Origin: Rugalucina vietnamica
Lineage: Eukaryota > Mollusca > Bivalvia > Lucinida > Lucinidae
Direction: 5' to 3'
NCBI GenBank assembly: GCA_964017185.1
Contig: OZ024869.1
Span: 2,998,501-3,062,500 of the forward strand
Length of the DNA stretch: 64,000 bases
How positions within the stretch are numbered: position 1 is the stretch's first letter; the number at the start of each line of letters is the position of its first letter. The notes under the pieces were generated by a model, which made no database searches, was not told the origin of the DNA, and saw nothing but the letters and a program-made list of their open reading frames with translations. The position numbers were made by a program, and so were the translations under genes. Positions 11,533 to 22,094 of this stretch are shown piece after piece.

Positions 11533-12479
11533 TTTTCCCCAATCTCGTTTTTTTTTTTTTTTTTTTGTATCTGGAATTTCTTTCTGACTGCGCCATTTCC
11601 TTATCATTGCTTCTTTTAACTTCTCGATCTTAAACACGGAAGACAGGGCAGTATTCCAAAGCATTTCAGACTACCATTGTGAAACGTTTCAACATTCCCT
11701 GTTCCTGGTTCTTAAGTCGTACGAAGGCATCTAGGCGTTTTGTACGAAATGTAGGTGGGATCGCCGCTCAGTGGAATCTATCCTTTGTTCACGAGCTTCC
11801 CTGTACGTAGGTTGGCCATTGATTAAGTGGACACTGTGTAAAAAGAATTGGACACTGGAAAATCCTGTGTCATATTGAAAATGGACTTACCTCAAACAAA
11901 AATAGACTTCCTTGTATAGCTCTCTACTATCAAATGCAATGCAGTTCCGTCGTGTCCCGCACAAGATAGCAAGTGTACATATCTTTTATTTGCATAAGCT
12001 CTTCAAAATATCCGTTTGTGGGTGATTAAGCCGTATATGATTACAAATTATAATTCATTTGTGACATCGAGAAAATACCTCCCAATTTATCTTCTATATG
12101 TCTCAGGTATTCTAAATACACAGGTAGATAAAATCAAATACAGGGGAGTTCAATCTAGCTTTCTCTTTTTGACAGTCGTGAACGATTTACATTCGAGCAG
12201 TCCACGATCAACTTTAGACTCCATGGATATTGATGTCTAATTAGGATTTAGTTTGGGTTTCTATTTAGTTTCTGAGTTGTCACAATAAACAATGAAACTT
12301 TTGATAAATCAAGTTTTTCTCTATGAAAAAGATTGCGTGTCTTGCTCTATTTTGACCTGATTATTAACATGATCTTGTGAGAAGAGATGTGTTCTACACA
12401 GCGCCTGTAGCTACAAACGATCATTTAGATTTGACCGATAATCGTGATAACGCTATATTACTAATACATCTTCATAGTA
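11533..12479. other. Remnant of dispersed repeat, then gene-free sequence
   Basis: The first 100 bases carry a T run (11551-11566) and the right part of the interrupted dispersed repeat. From 11640 on I see no supportable feature. Confidence 0.45.
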
Positions 12480-12725
12480 TGATGTCGCATCGTGAGAAAA
12501 CCGGTTTTTTGCCAATGCGAAAACAAAGGCGCGGATCAGCTTCGCAGTAACTGCGAAGCTGATCAGCGCCTTTGTTTTCGCTACACGGATAGTACAATTT
12601 CTCTTCTTCTTATATCCGAAATTTCAAGCTTCTAGCCTGTTTCTCTGACTGTACGTACGTACATGTCGGTTTGTGTCAGACCCGGTCGGAAATCCCGAAG
12701 GCCCATTTTCTCGCGTCGCGGCTCA
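12480..12725 (+). mobile_element. Palindromic GAGCCGC MITE, CCGG type
   Basis: The 5' end is slightly diverged (GTCGCATCGTGAGAAAACCGG). The central palindrome GCTTCGCAGTAACTGCGAAGC is intact, with AAATTTCAAGCTTCTAG in the body and TCTCGCGTCGCGGCTCA at the 3' end. Confidence 0.88.
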
Positions 12726-13004
12726 AATATAGGTTCATCTACTTGACAATTTTGACCAGAGTACTTCATGAAAAAAAACTCGAATGAAGCTTACGACACG
12801 GTAGCTGGGCCGGTGGAACTGATCAGTTTGCGGATAAAGCATTTTCTTCTGAGTTTTAGAAATCTGTCCTTATCCCTTTACTTTGTATACTTGGCGATAA
12901 GTCATTATTACAAACAAATAAATCATATTTTTATACATTAAAAATACTCATGCCAAAGTAATAACGGGGTTGGATCTGGAGAGGAGGAGAATACACACAA
13001 TAAA

Positions 13005-13328
13005 CATAAATAGAAAGGTGACATGAATAGCCTAAGACAATCGGAGGCCTAAATAGGCAAATGAAATTTAATGCTGCCAAATGTCATTCAATGAGGGTGA
13101 CTCGGCACCTCCCTATCAATCAAATACACATTAACTACTCACTGCATCAACAAACATTGGAACAGGATGAGTCCGCCAAATACATTGGATTTACTATTAC
13201 TGACAACTTGGAATGGGGTCAACATGTTTCTGCAATTTCTTCTAAAGCAACTAAGACTTTTGGTTTTCTTTGGCGCAATTTGGCACTTGCACCTCGGCAT
13301 ACGAAGGAAGTTGCATACCAAACATTTC
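13005..13328 (+). pseudogene. LINE reverse transcriptase fragment, left part of a copy split by another LINE
   Basis: Reads MKFNAAKCHSMRVTRHLP and onward to RNLALAPRHTKEVAYQTF, the region just after the RT catalytic core of CR1/Jockey-group LINEs. It is clearly homologous to the minus-strand LINE at 13329-15440 (that copy reads MKFNVSKCHSMRVTRLHP) but lies on the opposite strand. The sequence picks up again at 15441 with LEDSAPIWHP, where the same protein would continue. The two pieces are therefore one older LINE interrupted by the minus-strand LINE. Confidence 0.8.
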
Positions 13329-13503
13329 TATCTATCTTCTGATACTGAGTCGATCAATTTCTGATCATCACCTCAGGTGTGGGGTGGGTGGCTAAATTTA
13401 GAATTTAGTCAAGGGAAAAGAAAACATTTGGGGTGGACCATTAAAACTATTTACAAGATATAGATGAGAGGCATACTAAAACGCATGCCTCTGGGCTAAT
13501 GAT

Positions 13504-15036
13504 TTAAATAGAAGCCTTAAATTCCTCAATGGTCTTAGATAGGACCACTGAAGAAGGGAGGCTATTCCAAACCGGAATAGTTCTGGGGAAAAAGGAATTT
13601 TTCAGGGCATCACTATAGGCAAATGGTCTTGTGTATTGTGATTCATGTGATGCCCGAGTATGCCTTAGATTGGGTGCCGGGGTCAGGTATTTGTCTTTAT
13701 CAAGAGACACTGTACCGGAGTGTATCTTGTAGAAGAAGGTTAAGGAGGACCGCTCTCTGCGAGAATCCAGGGATGGCCACTCAAGTTCGTCTAGCATTTC
13801 ACCGACGCTACTGGTGTTCCTCCATCGCCTGCAGGTCCACCGGGCAGCAGTCCTCTGCACCTTCTCCACCTTCTCAATCTTAGTTTCATGATAGGGATGC
13901 CAAATAGGAGCTGCATACTCAAGTTGAGGCCGAACCAATGTTTTGTATGCAACTTCCTTAGTATGCCTAGGTGCCAGTGCCAAATTGCGCCGAAGAAAAC
14001 CCAAAGTCTTAGTTGCCTTGCATGTAATTTCAGAAATGTGTTGACCCCAATCAAGATCATCTGTGATAGTTAAACCGAGGTATTTAGCGGACTGAACCTG
14101 TTCTAATGTTTGCTGATGCAGTGTGTAATTGAAATCTATATGCCTGCTTGGATGTAGCCGCGTCACCCTCATTGAATGACATTTGCTAACATTGAATTTC
14201 ATTTGCCAATCCATTTCCCATTTGGCCAAGCTATTCAGGTCATCTTGTAAAAAATGACAATCCAATGGTGACTTGACATTTCTGTATAAAACACAATCAT
14301 CAGCAAATAGCCGAACAGATGACCTGATGTTGTCAGGAAGATCATTAATGAAAATAAGAAATAGGACCGGTCCTAAGACCGATCCTTGTGGGACACCAGA
14401 AAGAACCGGGACTGGGTCTGAGGCACGGCCATCTAATACCACTTTTTGAGAGCGCTCAGAGAGCCACGAGTCGATCCACTTATGTGTAGATCCTCTAATC
14501 CCGTAGAAGTCAAGTTTGTATAATAACCTTTTATGTGGGACCTTGTCAAAGGCCTTAGCGAAATCCATGACAATCACATCCGTCTGCCTGTGGCCACGAC
14601 CCACTGCTCGGTCCAGATTACTAACCAAATCATGATAAAACTGAACTAGCTGGGTTTCGCAAGACCTTTGACTTCGGAACCCATGCTGACAGTCAGCAAG
14701 AATGTTTTCAAGAGCCAAGTGTTTGTTTATGTTGCTGACTATTATATGCTCTAGAGTTTTGCAACAGATACAAGTAAGCGACACCGGTCGATAATTAGCT
14801 GCATCGTATTTCTCACCTTTTTTAAATACCGGGGCTACATTTGCCTGTCGCCAATCGTCTGGTACAGCACCCTGAGCAAGCGACTCATTGAAGATATAGG
14901 TCAGTACAGGAGCAATTTCAGAACTACATTCCTTCAACACCCTAGAACTCAGGCCATCTGGCCCAGGCGCCTTATGTATATTCAAATTATTCAACAGTTT
15001 AATGACCCCTTTGGGGTCAACTGTAATTTCACCCAT
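13504..15036 (-). CDS. LINE reverse transcriptase, open 510-codon frame
   Basis: Non-LTR reverse transcriptase that copies element RNA at a nicked target. Visible landmarks in order: HKAPGPDGL near residue 22; NYRPVSLTCI near residue 82; the finger/palm stretch VIVMDFAKAFDKVPH with the first catalytic Asp; GVPQGSVLGP; and RLFADDCVLY with the catalytic FADD pair. A thumb and a C-terminal region ending WNSLPSSVV follow. The frame is open from the RT start to the natural stop, so this copy is fairly young. Upstream coding (14991-15422) is in another frame, with a single shift near 15120. CR1/Jockey placement is from motif pattern only. Confidence 0.88.
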   Translation of the reverse strand: MGEITVDPKGVIKLLNNLNIHKAPGPDGLSSRVLKECSSEIAPVLTYIFNESLAQGAVPDDWRQANVAPVFKKGEKYDAANYRPVSLTCICCKTLEHIIVSNINKHLALENILADCQHGFRSQRSCETQLVQFYHDLVSNLDRAVGRGHRQTDVIVMDFAKAFDKVPHKRLLYKLDFYGIRGSTHKWIDSWLSERSQKVVLDGRASDPVPVLSGVPQGSVLGPVLFLIFINDLPDNIRSSVRLFADDCVLYRNVKSPLDCHFLQDDLNSLAKWEMDWQMKFNVSKCHSMRVTRLHPSRHIDFNYTLHQQTLEQVQSAKYLGLTITDDLDWGQHISEITCKATKTLGFLRRNLALAPRHTKEVAYKTLVRPQLEYAAPIWHPYHETKIEKVEKVQRTAARWTCRRWRNTSSVGEMLDELEWPSLDSRRERSSLTFFYKIHSGTVSLDKDKYLTPAPNLRHTRASHESQYTRPFAYSDALKNSFFPRTIPVWNSLPSSVVLSKTIEEFKASI

Positions 15037-15114
15037 AGCGGCTTTGGAGGGGATTTCATCATCTGATTCGCGAGTGAAGGCTGACTGAAACTGCCTATAA
15101 CAAATATTAGCCTT

Positions 15115-15422
15115 ATCCCAGTATTGATCCCAGACGCGTCTTTCTTAAGGGACTTGACAAATGACCAAAACTTTTTTGCCTTTTCATTTTTTCGGGGACA
15201 ATCGGGATCAGGGTTATCATTTTCAAAGGAGAAGATATTGGTAATATGCTTCCAATATGCATCTCTAATGCTCTTTTGAACATGTGCTCTGAACCGTTTG
15301 TAATGGTTCTTAATGTCAGGGCTGCTTGACTTGCGAGCACGAAAGTAAAGTTTATCACGTTTCCTTATCAAGCGTTTGATCGAGCTATCGATCCATGGTA
15401 AGCTATATTTTGTCTTGGTCAT
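15115..15422 (-). pseudogene. LINE linker between endonuclease and RT, frameshifted
   Basis: Encodes LPWIDSSIKRLIRKRDKLYFRARK and then KAKKFWSFVKSLKKDASGI, a pattern typical of the linker between endonuclease and reverse transcriptase in this LINE group. It should run straight into the RT frame. One frameshift near 15120 separates them: after it the RT frame reads DKANICYRQFQSAFTRESDDE. Confidence 0.8.
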
Positions 15423-15440
15423 TTTTGATGGAATAAACCT

Positions 15441-15560
15441 TTCAATTGGTTCGCCCTCAGCTCGAGGATTCAGCTCCTATTTGGCATCCCTAAAATGAAA
15501 CTGAAACAAAAAAGTACAGGTGGGTCTGCAGGCGATGGCATAATACCAGTAGCGTCGATA
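15441..15560 (+). pseudogene. LINE fragment, right part of the split + strand copy
   Basis: TTGGTTCGCCCTCAGCTCGAG and the following bases read LEDSAPIWHP then a stop, then NETET. This matches LEYAAPIWHPYHETKIE of the intact copy and continues directly from 13328. Similarity fades beyond GGTCTGCAGGCGATGGC at about 15523-15539. Confidence 0.7.
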
Positions 15561-16326
15561 CCTCATATGGGTATAAGATGGGTATACAGCTAGCTTATGG
15601 GTTTTCCCAGAATAAGCCCATACAAAACCGATTTGTCAAACATGCATACATCCTGTGTATGTTGGACCTATCTGAGACCTTTCTATCTAATATGGGTGTC
15701 TGAGGTGGTTCGGTGTGATTTAGAAATGATACTTTGGGTGTTTATTAGGAGATTTGGGGTGTCCTAGATTGGTGTCTAGGTGAATTGGTGTCTCTAGATG
15801 GGGTGTTAGGAGATGTTTGTGTTAGGAGATGTTGTTTAACGTTGTTTGGGCTAGGTTTGGCTACATTTTATGAGGCTTGGGTGTTACATCGCTCTTAATT
15901 CTGATTTGAGATATAATAAATGTGGATGTTTGTTTATGCTTTTGAGGTGGTTTTGAAGTGTTTTGTGTGGCTTTGGATATTTTGGGAATGGTTTTGTGTG
16001 TTTCCACGGACCCCTGCATGGCACATACGGCTCAAAAAGGATAGTTTCGGTTTGTCAAATGTAAGAAGAATTTTCATTGGTTGAATGTTTGACGCACCGC
16101 CATTTTCAAGAAAATCGAAGAAAAAGAAAAAGAATTAACAAGCTTATATTTGCCTATACTGAAGGTCCTAATCCTAATAGAAATATTGATTGTTCCAAAT
16201 TGGTTCAACATGACATTTTCATAAGACAAATATCTTTTTGTGTAAAAGCAGAAAGTACTGTTTTTAGTTCGACATCATTGTCATTGGTTTTCGCGACAAT
16301 TTTTGGAACAAAAACAAAGTTGTAAT
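15561..16326. other. Strand-asymmetric G+T-rich stretch, then gene-free sequence
   Basis: From about 15660 to 16010 the + strand is rich in G and T and poor in C, with many GGTGT, TTGGGTG and TAGGAGATG strings. No gene or known repeat is recognisable. The remainder up to 16318 shows nothing supportable; GTTGTAAT at 16319-16326 is the target duplication of the element that follows. Confidence 0.45.
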
Positions 16327-17159
16327 CACTGGCCCCTGATCCGTTTGTTAGGGTCCAAGAATCTATAGATGGACATGGTATTTATCGGTCATTACGAAAA
16401 TATGTCACCCACCTGTGTTGTGTTCTGGAAATTATTTTGATTGAATACTTCGGGTGTCTCGAGTGTTTCCAACTATTTAGCAAATTACTATATCCCTTTC
16501 GGCGAGGGTTTCCATGAATAACTGCATTATTTACAACGCACAATTACAAATAGAAGTTAAAATCGTCACTAACACGTTCTGATGCGTTTTGTACCTCGCT
16601 TATTTTACCAAGAAGTTTTATTTACAAAATCGATACTTGACGATCGCCGTTATTAATTGCGAAAGTACAAATGCGTTTGAATGGCGTGTTTATTCATATG
16701 TGATAATTGTCAAGTTTAAGTGATTTCTATACACAGGTACAATGTTATTGTTTACATTATGTGACCTTGACCTCGATGACGTAGCGCGCGTTGCATTGTG
16801 GTTAACATTTTCACTTCCGGGTGGCAAAAAGACTTCCGGTTCAATGCCGTTTACATACATTACTGAGTTAGAATTAAAGTGAAACGTGTGGTCCATCCCA
16901 ATCAGGGAACGACGATGACAACAAAATCACATTTTTTTTTTTGGCATTTGTATTCATTGAGTTGCTTGCTCTTTTAAAACTCACAATTTCATTTCTCACA
17001 CCTTTTTGGGCATCTAAAGTATCCTAAATGATGTTGGATCCACGCGAACAAAAACACGTATTACATATAGCTTTAATCAGGGACAGTAGATTTTATTATA
17101 GATCACTGCTTTAATTAACAATTTGCGCCAACCATGCGGCCACGTTTCTGCAATCAGAG

Positions 17160-17199
17160 CTGAGATAAAGATTCATCTTTATATGAATCTTTATCTCAG
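17160..17199. repeat. Perfect 17-bp hairpin
   Basis: CTGAGATAAAGATTCAT at 17160-17176 is followed by a 6-base spacer and its exact complement at 17183-17199. It lies in the unique interior of the foldback element. Confidence 0.9.
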
Positions 17200-17925
17200 A
17201 TCAGACTAAATAATCATTCATAATGGAAAAAATAGGTATCCCCTGATCTTTGCCTACTTGTACCTTGTAAAAAAAAAACAATTAAATAAATAAAAAGTTT
17301 TTGTTCCTTTTTCCAACCTTATTTGTACCCAACTAGAAATAAAAGTGCATTTAGCGCTTTTTATGAATGAAAGTGTCTCCTTTTTTTACATTTTTAAGAA
17401 CATCAACTCTTGATCACATTATGTTTGAATAATCCCATTGAAATATTACTTGGTCCAGTTTAAATAAAAACTATTCAAAGGCTAATGCACACGAATATTA
17501 ATAATAATAATCAATTTGAAACAAACGTGGTTTCGGCCACTGAAGCCAGTTTTATAACACATCTCCAATTACGATGCCCATAATCGATCATAATCATGGT
17601 AATCGGCCCGGTAATCGGCTTCTTTAATTATTATTTATGACACCCTCTTCAAAGAAACGACACATTCTTGGGGTACAATATGAATGAAAGGGATTAATGA
17701 AGCCCCCCCGGGGCAGCCGGCTTGTGTGTTCAGTCAGTCGAAATGTCATTACAGGTGTTGATATCAAATGGATTAGCAAAAGATAATTCCAGGGTCGTAA
17801 AAAAAAAGATACACTTAATATAAAGTAATTTTAATTTGTGAATAAATTAATTTCATGGACTGAAAATTTTGTTAGTGGTTTTATTATTTCACCGCATGCA
17901 AACCAAATTGAAATTGCATGCTAGA

Positions 17926-18023
17926 GAGAGAGAGTGAGAGAGAGAGAGAGAGTGCACCCATCTGACGGCTTAAGATAGTCCCGTTTTTTTTTTTTTTTTT
18001 TTTTGTTTTTGTTTTTTTTTTTT
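17926..18023. repeat. (GA)n microsatellite and T-rich tract
   Basis: A GA/AG run at about 17926-17952 is followed at about 17984-18023 by two long T runs. Confidence 0.9.
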
Positions 18024-18241
18024 GGCGGAACTTGGACTTGATTCAAACGTGGAAATTATTTAACGTTGATATCTGATTTCTACCGGGTAAATATTTCATC
18101 TATATTGACTGAGATGCAAACCTTTTAAATTCATATTTTTAATTCAACGCTAAATACTTATAATACTAAATAACAAACAAGTATCAATTAATGAACAAAC
18201 ATATCTGGAAATTAGTTTGTTATGAATAAGTAATATTTTGA

Positions 18242-19082
18242 CAGTGCTCCAGATAATTTTTTTCTCAATCAGTACGGTACTGGTCAAAATTTAAGCCAAT
18301 CAGTATCCAGATTTCGGCTTCAGTACCTGTTCTATTTGCCCACGAAAAGACTGTTTTAAGTCCAACCCTGTGAAAAATTTGGGCATAGGTTCCCCTGTAT
18401 TTTGCATTTTATTCTTCACCCTCTCCTTAATAACCCAGGCCTATTGAAAGATATGGGCAAGACAGAAGTAAAAGGGAAGGTGGGGGAGTACATTGGCTCA
18501 TAAAGACTTGCAAGTCTTGACTAAGTGTCAGCGTCCAATGCACAACCTTTCCCCTTATTGACCTTAGATAGATATGAAAATGCTACATACTCTGGTTTCA
18601 AAGCGATGTATCAGCTTAAATACATGGTGGAATTTTGTGAATTTGGCGTGTCACCAGTACAATCACGATTTAAAACCCCTAGATTTTCACCGTTTTCCAT
18701 CGTTGTTTACTTGCATTTAACTCCGGAAACAAATGTTCTACTTTCGTTTTCTTTGTAGTAAAATATGCCAACTACCGATGTAAGCGCGAATTTGATTGGT
18801 TGAAATTTAAACAAAGCCAGAAATTCGTATTTTGTGGACCAATCGTATGTGACGACTTTTCGTGGCACTCGAGAAGCGTTGTAAATAATGGCATGCGGAG
18901 AAATCTGCCTCAAATTAGCGGCACTCGAGGGATAATGAGTTAAGGTTACGGTCAATAAGCGTAACCCAACCGTATCGGTCATTTCGTTCCCGTTTTTGGT
19001 ACTGACAAAATTTCAATTTCTACCGTATCTGCGAAAATTAAGTCCGTAAATTACGGCTGTACGGACGCTATCTGGAGCACTG
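18242..19082. mobile_element. Non-autonomous DNA transposon, 841 bp, 14-bp terminal repeats
   Basis: CAGTGCTCCAGATA at 18242-18255 is matched by its exact complement at 19069-19082. TTTTGA flanks it directly on both sides (18236-18241 and 19083-19088), a 6-bp target duplication. The interior has no coding capacity; it includes CAGTACGGTACTGGTC near the left end and GTCCGTAAATTACGG near the right. The superfamily is not clear: the CAGTG start resembles hAT ends, but the duplication is 6 bp, not 8. Confidence 0.85.
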
Positions 19083-19756
19083 TTTTGACATTATTTTACA
19101 CTTTTATACATCAAAACATTACAATTCATTACACATTCATTGACCCGATGTTGCTTTTTTTGCCACCCGGAAGTGAAAAGAGGTCACGTGAAGGTCACAT
19201 GACTTACCTTGATTTTATAGACCACGTGGTTTGTGACATAGTGTTTGTACCTGTGTATATGTCGTCATTGCTCGCAAAACGTGAATGACGCCCAATATGT
19301 TCATAAGATAAGCACTAAAAGTAGTTAGAATAAGACAAACATGTGCAATTTCTCACTAGGGGATTATCTATAGACCGTAACGAGGTGACAAAAGTGGTTG
19401 TATGCTATTTATGACAGGTATTACGTGCGCAAAGTTGCTCAACGTTTTCGTTGGTGATTATTGAAGTCAACACCTCTCTCTTCTATTATTCAATCCTTTT
19501 GGTCAGACAACTTATTTGTACTTTCGCAATTGATCACGGCGATCGTCAAGTATCATTTTTGTAAATAAAACTTGTCTGGGTAAAATAAGCGAGGTACAAA
19601 ACGCATCAGAACGTGTTAGTGACGATTTTAACTTCTGTTTGTAATTGTGCGTTGTAAATAATGCAGTTATTCATGGAAACCCTCGCCGAAAGGGTTATAG
19701 GTAGTTGCTAAATAGTTGGAAACACTCGAGACACCCGAAGTATTCAATCAGAATAA

Positions 19757-20974
19757 AAAAAAATCAATGTTCTTGCGGCAAATGATCAATGAAGAATACA
19801 GTACCTTAGTTAGGCTGCGTATTTGCGTAATTACCCAATTAAAATATGAAAAAACGCAATTAATAACCATCTGGTAGCGTAAGAAAACGCAAAAGAAATC
19901 GCCGATACGCAATACCGGAAAAATCAATTGCGTACCGGTTTTTATCGGTGTGCGCCGCACAACGGCTTACGCCGTCTACATTAAACAAAAATGTCATTGG
20001 ACATGCGCAAATCGATCGATTGGAAGCCATTTCTTTTCTGTTTTTTCGTTGGTTGACTGCGATTTTAGTTAATTCTCTCAACCAATCAATGTTTCCCTTT
20101 TATTTTATGCTATGCAAAAGCGAAAGTAGAAGAAAATAAGGAAAGTACACCTCGAACATCATTTTTACCAAATTGTTTTCCATTTTACCCAATTGATTGA
20201 AAATAGAGTGCGTAACAGAATTGAACTTACCCAATCAAAATTCCAGATACACAAGATTTTATGACTGTTTAAGACTTAATTGTTTTATTGTAGCTGACCG
20301 ATCAACCGTAACATGTTTAGACAAAGACACGTGTTTTGAACGTGACCGTCACATTGATCAGACGCCGGAGGCGTGAAACTTTATAGCGTGTCTAATTTGC
20401 ATTTGGACAACACCGTTAATTTGAGTAATCCTTATCTTGATTGGAGATGATTGATTCTTGGAGCTAATAAACAACAAAGCCAAGGTAAAGATGGGAATTT
20501 TGGGACGTCTCACGGCGAAAAAAATCTTGCGTCCCGGGAATCATCTCTTGGCAGAATTATGCGTCCGAGCACGAGTTTTCTCGTCCCAGGACGCCTAATC
20601 TGGCGTCCTCGAGATCTCTGTTTTTTTTTTTTTTTAATTTAGAAGAATTATATTGATCTCTCTATATACTGCCACACACCAGCGATACACCTAACATACA
20701 GTTGCCAATAAAAAGGCAATAATCAAAAACTAGAGTGTGTTCCGGTAATTACCGGTGTTTCGGGTGTGTTTTGGTAATTCTACGGACCGAAAAATTGAAC
20801 AAACCGGAAGTTTATATTTCTTGCCGCTGTAGATTGAAACATGGCGAAATGGATAATTTTTTTTCAACATCTTTTATATTGTTGCGAGACACTGGATTTT
20901 CTTCATTTTGCTGTTGATATAGAGAAGAATGTTTGGTGTAACTGACGGCTAAGTGGCAACTTCAGGCGCAGCCT
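19757..20974. mobile_element. 1.2-kb insert in the right arm of the foldback element
   Basis: Aligning the two arms shows the right arm interrupted between CCGAAGTATTCAATCAGAAT and AATTTCCAGAACACAAC, sequences that adjoin in the left arm at about 16430-16445. The inserted stretch starts with an A run and contains a segment of repeated GCGTCC/ACGCC strings at about 20500-20610. No frame or terminal repeat is recognised. Confidence 0.6.
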
Positions 20975-21098
20975 CTTAGTAATAATTTCCAGAACACAAC
21001 ACAGGTGGGTGACATATTTTCGTAATGACCCATAAATACCATGTCCATCTATAGATTCTTGGACCCTAACAAACGGATCAGGGGCCAGTGGTTGTAAT

Positions 21099-21287
21099 CA
21101 GCATTAGACTAAAACATAAGAGCTGTCTTAACGCCAATACGTTCCTTGTCGTTACTCGTTAGACAGCCCATACAGCCCAAGCGCAAGAGTTTCCCTAATC
21201 ATGACCATTTCCCAGCTGAAATTATGAATATCACTTTCAGCAGGTTTAGTTGAAACGTTGAAATGAGTATATAAGTATTTGGATAGA
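21099..21287. other. Short spacer between two transposons
   Basis: No feature seen. Confidence 0.4.
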
Positions 21288-21441
21288 TTCCAGTTTAGCG
21301 GTCCCCGGAAATATTCCTATGCGCATGTGCGGTGTTGCTACGCGCACCTGTAAACATTCGCAACAAAAATGGCCGCCATTACGTTTCCATCCAATTTCTT
21401 TCAAGGCTACCGCGCGTCATATTTCAGAGCGACATGCTGTT

Positions 21442-21858
21442 TCAAATCCAAACAAACAGCATTTCAACAGGGTTGTGGGGGCGAGGAAGATTTGCAAACA
21501 TGAGAAATAGGGAAAAATGAAGACTTACCTTTAAATAAAAGAGATTAACCTTTAACTTGCTGTCGGCGCTATCGTGCGCCTGTGAGAAAGTATCCTTGTG
21601 CCACTGAAGGTGCAATCGTTCGCCCAATCGGACTTCAATTTTTTTTCCTCCATTTTTTGCACACGTTACCTTTGTAAACAATGAGAGTGCTTTCTTTCGT
21701 GGACGCGCTAGCCTATACTTCAAGATAGCGTGTGCAGAAAACTGAATCAGGAAATTGTCAGCAATGAGGTTGTTTGTTGGCATTTTAAGCCTAGAAAACG
21801 CATTTGAACCGGGATTTTGGTAAGAAATCACAATTACAGACTTGTTGAATGCTAACAT
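21442..21858 (-). CDS. Unidentified open frame downstream of the Merlin transposase
   Basis: A 138-codon frame inside the Merlin element, same strand as the transposase. It reads KYRLARPRKKALSLFTKVTC then GERLHLQWHKDTF. I do not recognise it. A second gene of the transposon, a captured host exon, or chance are all possible. The last 35 codons look non-protein-like. Confidence 0.2.
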   Translation of the reverse strand: MLAFNKSVIVISYQNPGSNAFSRLKMPTNNLIADNFLIQFSAHAILKYRLARPRKKALSLFTKVTCAKNGGKKIEVRLGERLHLQWHKDTFSQAHDSADSKLKVNLFYLKVSLHFSLFLMFANLPRPHNPVEMLFVWI

Positions 21859-22094
21859 GGCAGCTCATTGATGGATTTAATGATGTTTAGACACAAAACG
21901 TAGCGATATACAGACTTGTATCGATCTCCCAAAGCAAGTATTAGCTTTTGGGAAAATGCAGTATAGTGTTTTTTGAAGCCTGAAAAGTGGTGAAAAAGCG
22001 ATTTTTTTTGCAAAAAAAACCTCAGTGGCACACGATATTGGAAAAAAATAAATCTCAGCATGATAAAGGTTAAAAAGACTTACCTTTACCATGT

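Larger units (their letters stand above)
13329..15440 (-). mobile_element. 5'-truncated CR1/Jockey-group LINE
   Basis: A LINE body on the minus strand with its 3' end near 13329-13400 and its 5' end near 15440. It holds the end of the linker between endonuclease and RT, the complete RT and the C-terminal part. The endonuclease is absent, which fits 5' truncation during insertion. The flanks are the two halves of an opposite-strand copy of the same family, so it landed inside a relative. Confidence 0.85.
16327..21090. mobile_element. Long-inverted-repeat (foldback-type) DNA transposon with 8-bp target duplication
   Basis: GTTGTAAT occurs directly at both flanks (16319-16326 and 21091-21098). 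The ends begin CACTGGCCCCTGATCCG and finish with its complement. Inverted similarity is long: 16327-16436 pairs with about 20978-21090, 16437-16670 pairs with 19520-19752, and about 16720-16835 pairs with 19155-19265 (CACTTCCGGGTGGCAAAAA on both). The right arm is cut by a 1.2-kb insert and the interior carries an 841-bp element. No transposase frame is visible. An 8-bp duplication and very long arms would fit a MULE-like or hAT-type non-autonomous element; I cannot decide which. Confidence 0.82.

Noticed and set aside
12151-12240. Possible reverse-transcriptase shred (FLFLTVVNDLHSSS)
   Set aside because: Too short, and without neighbouring motifs.
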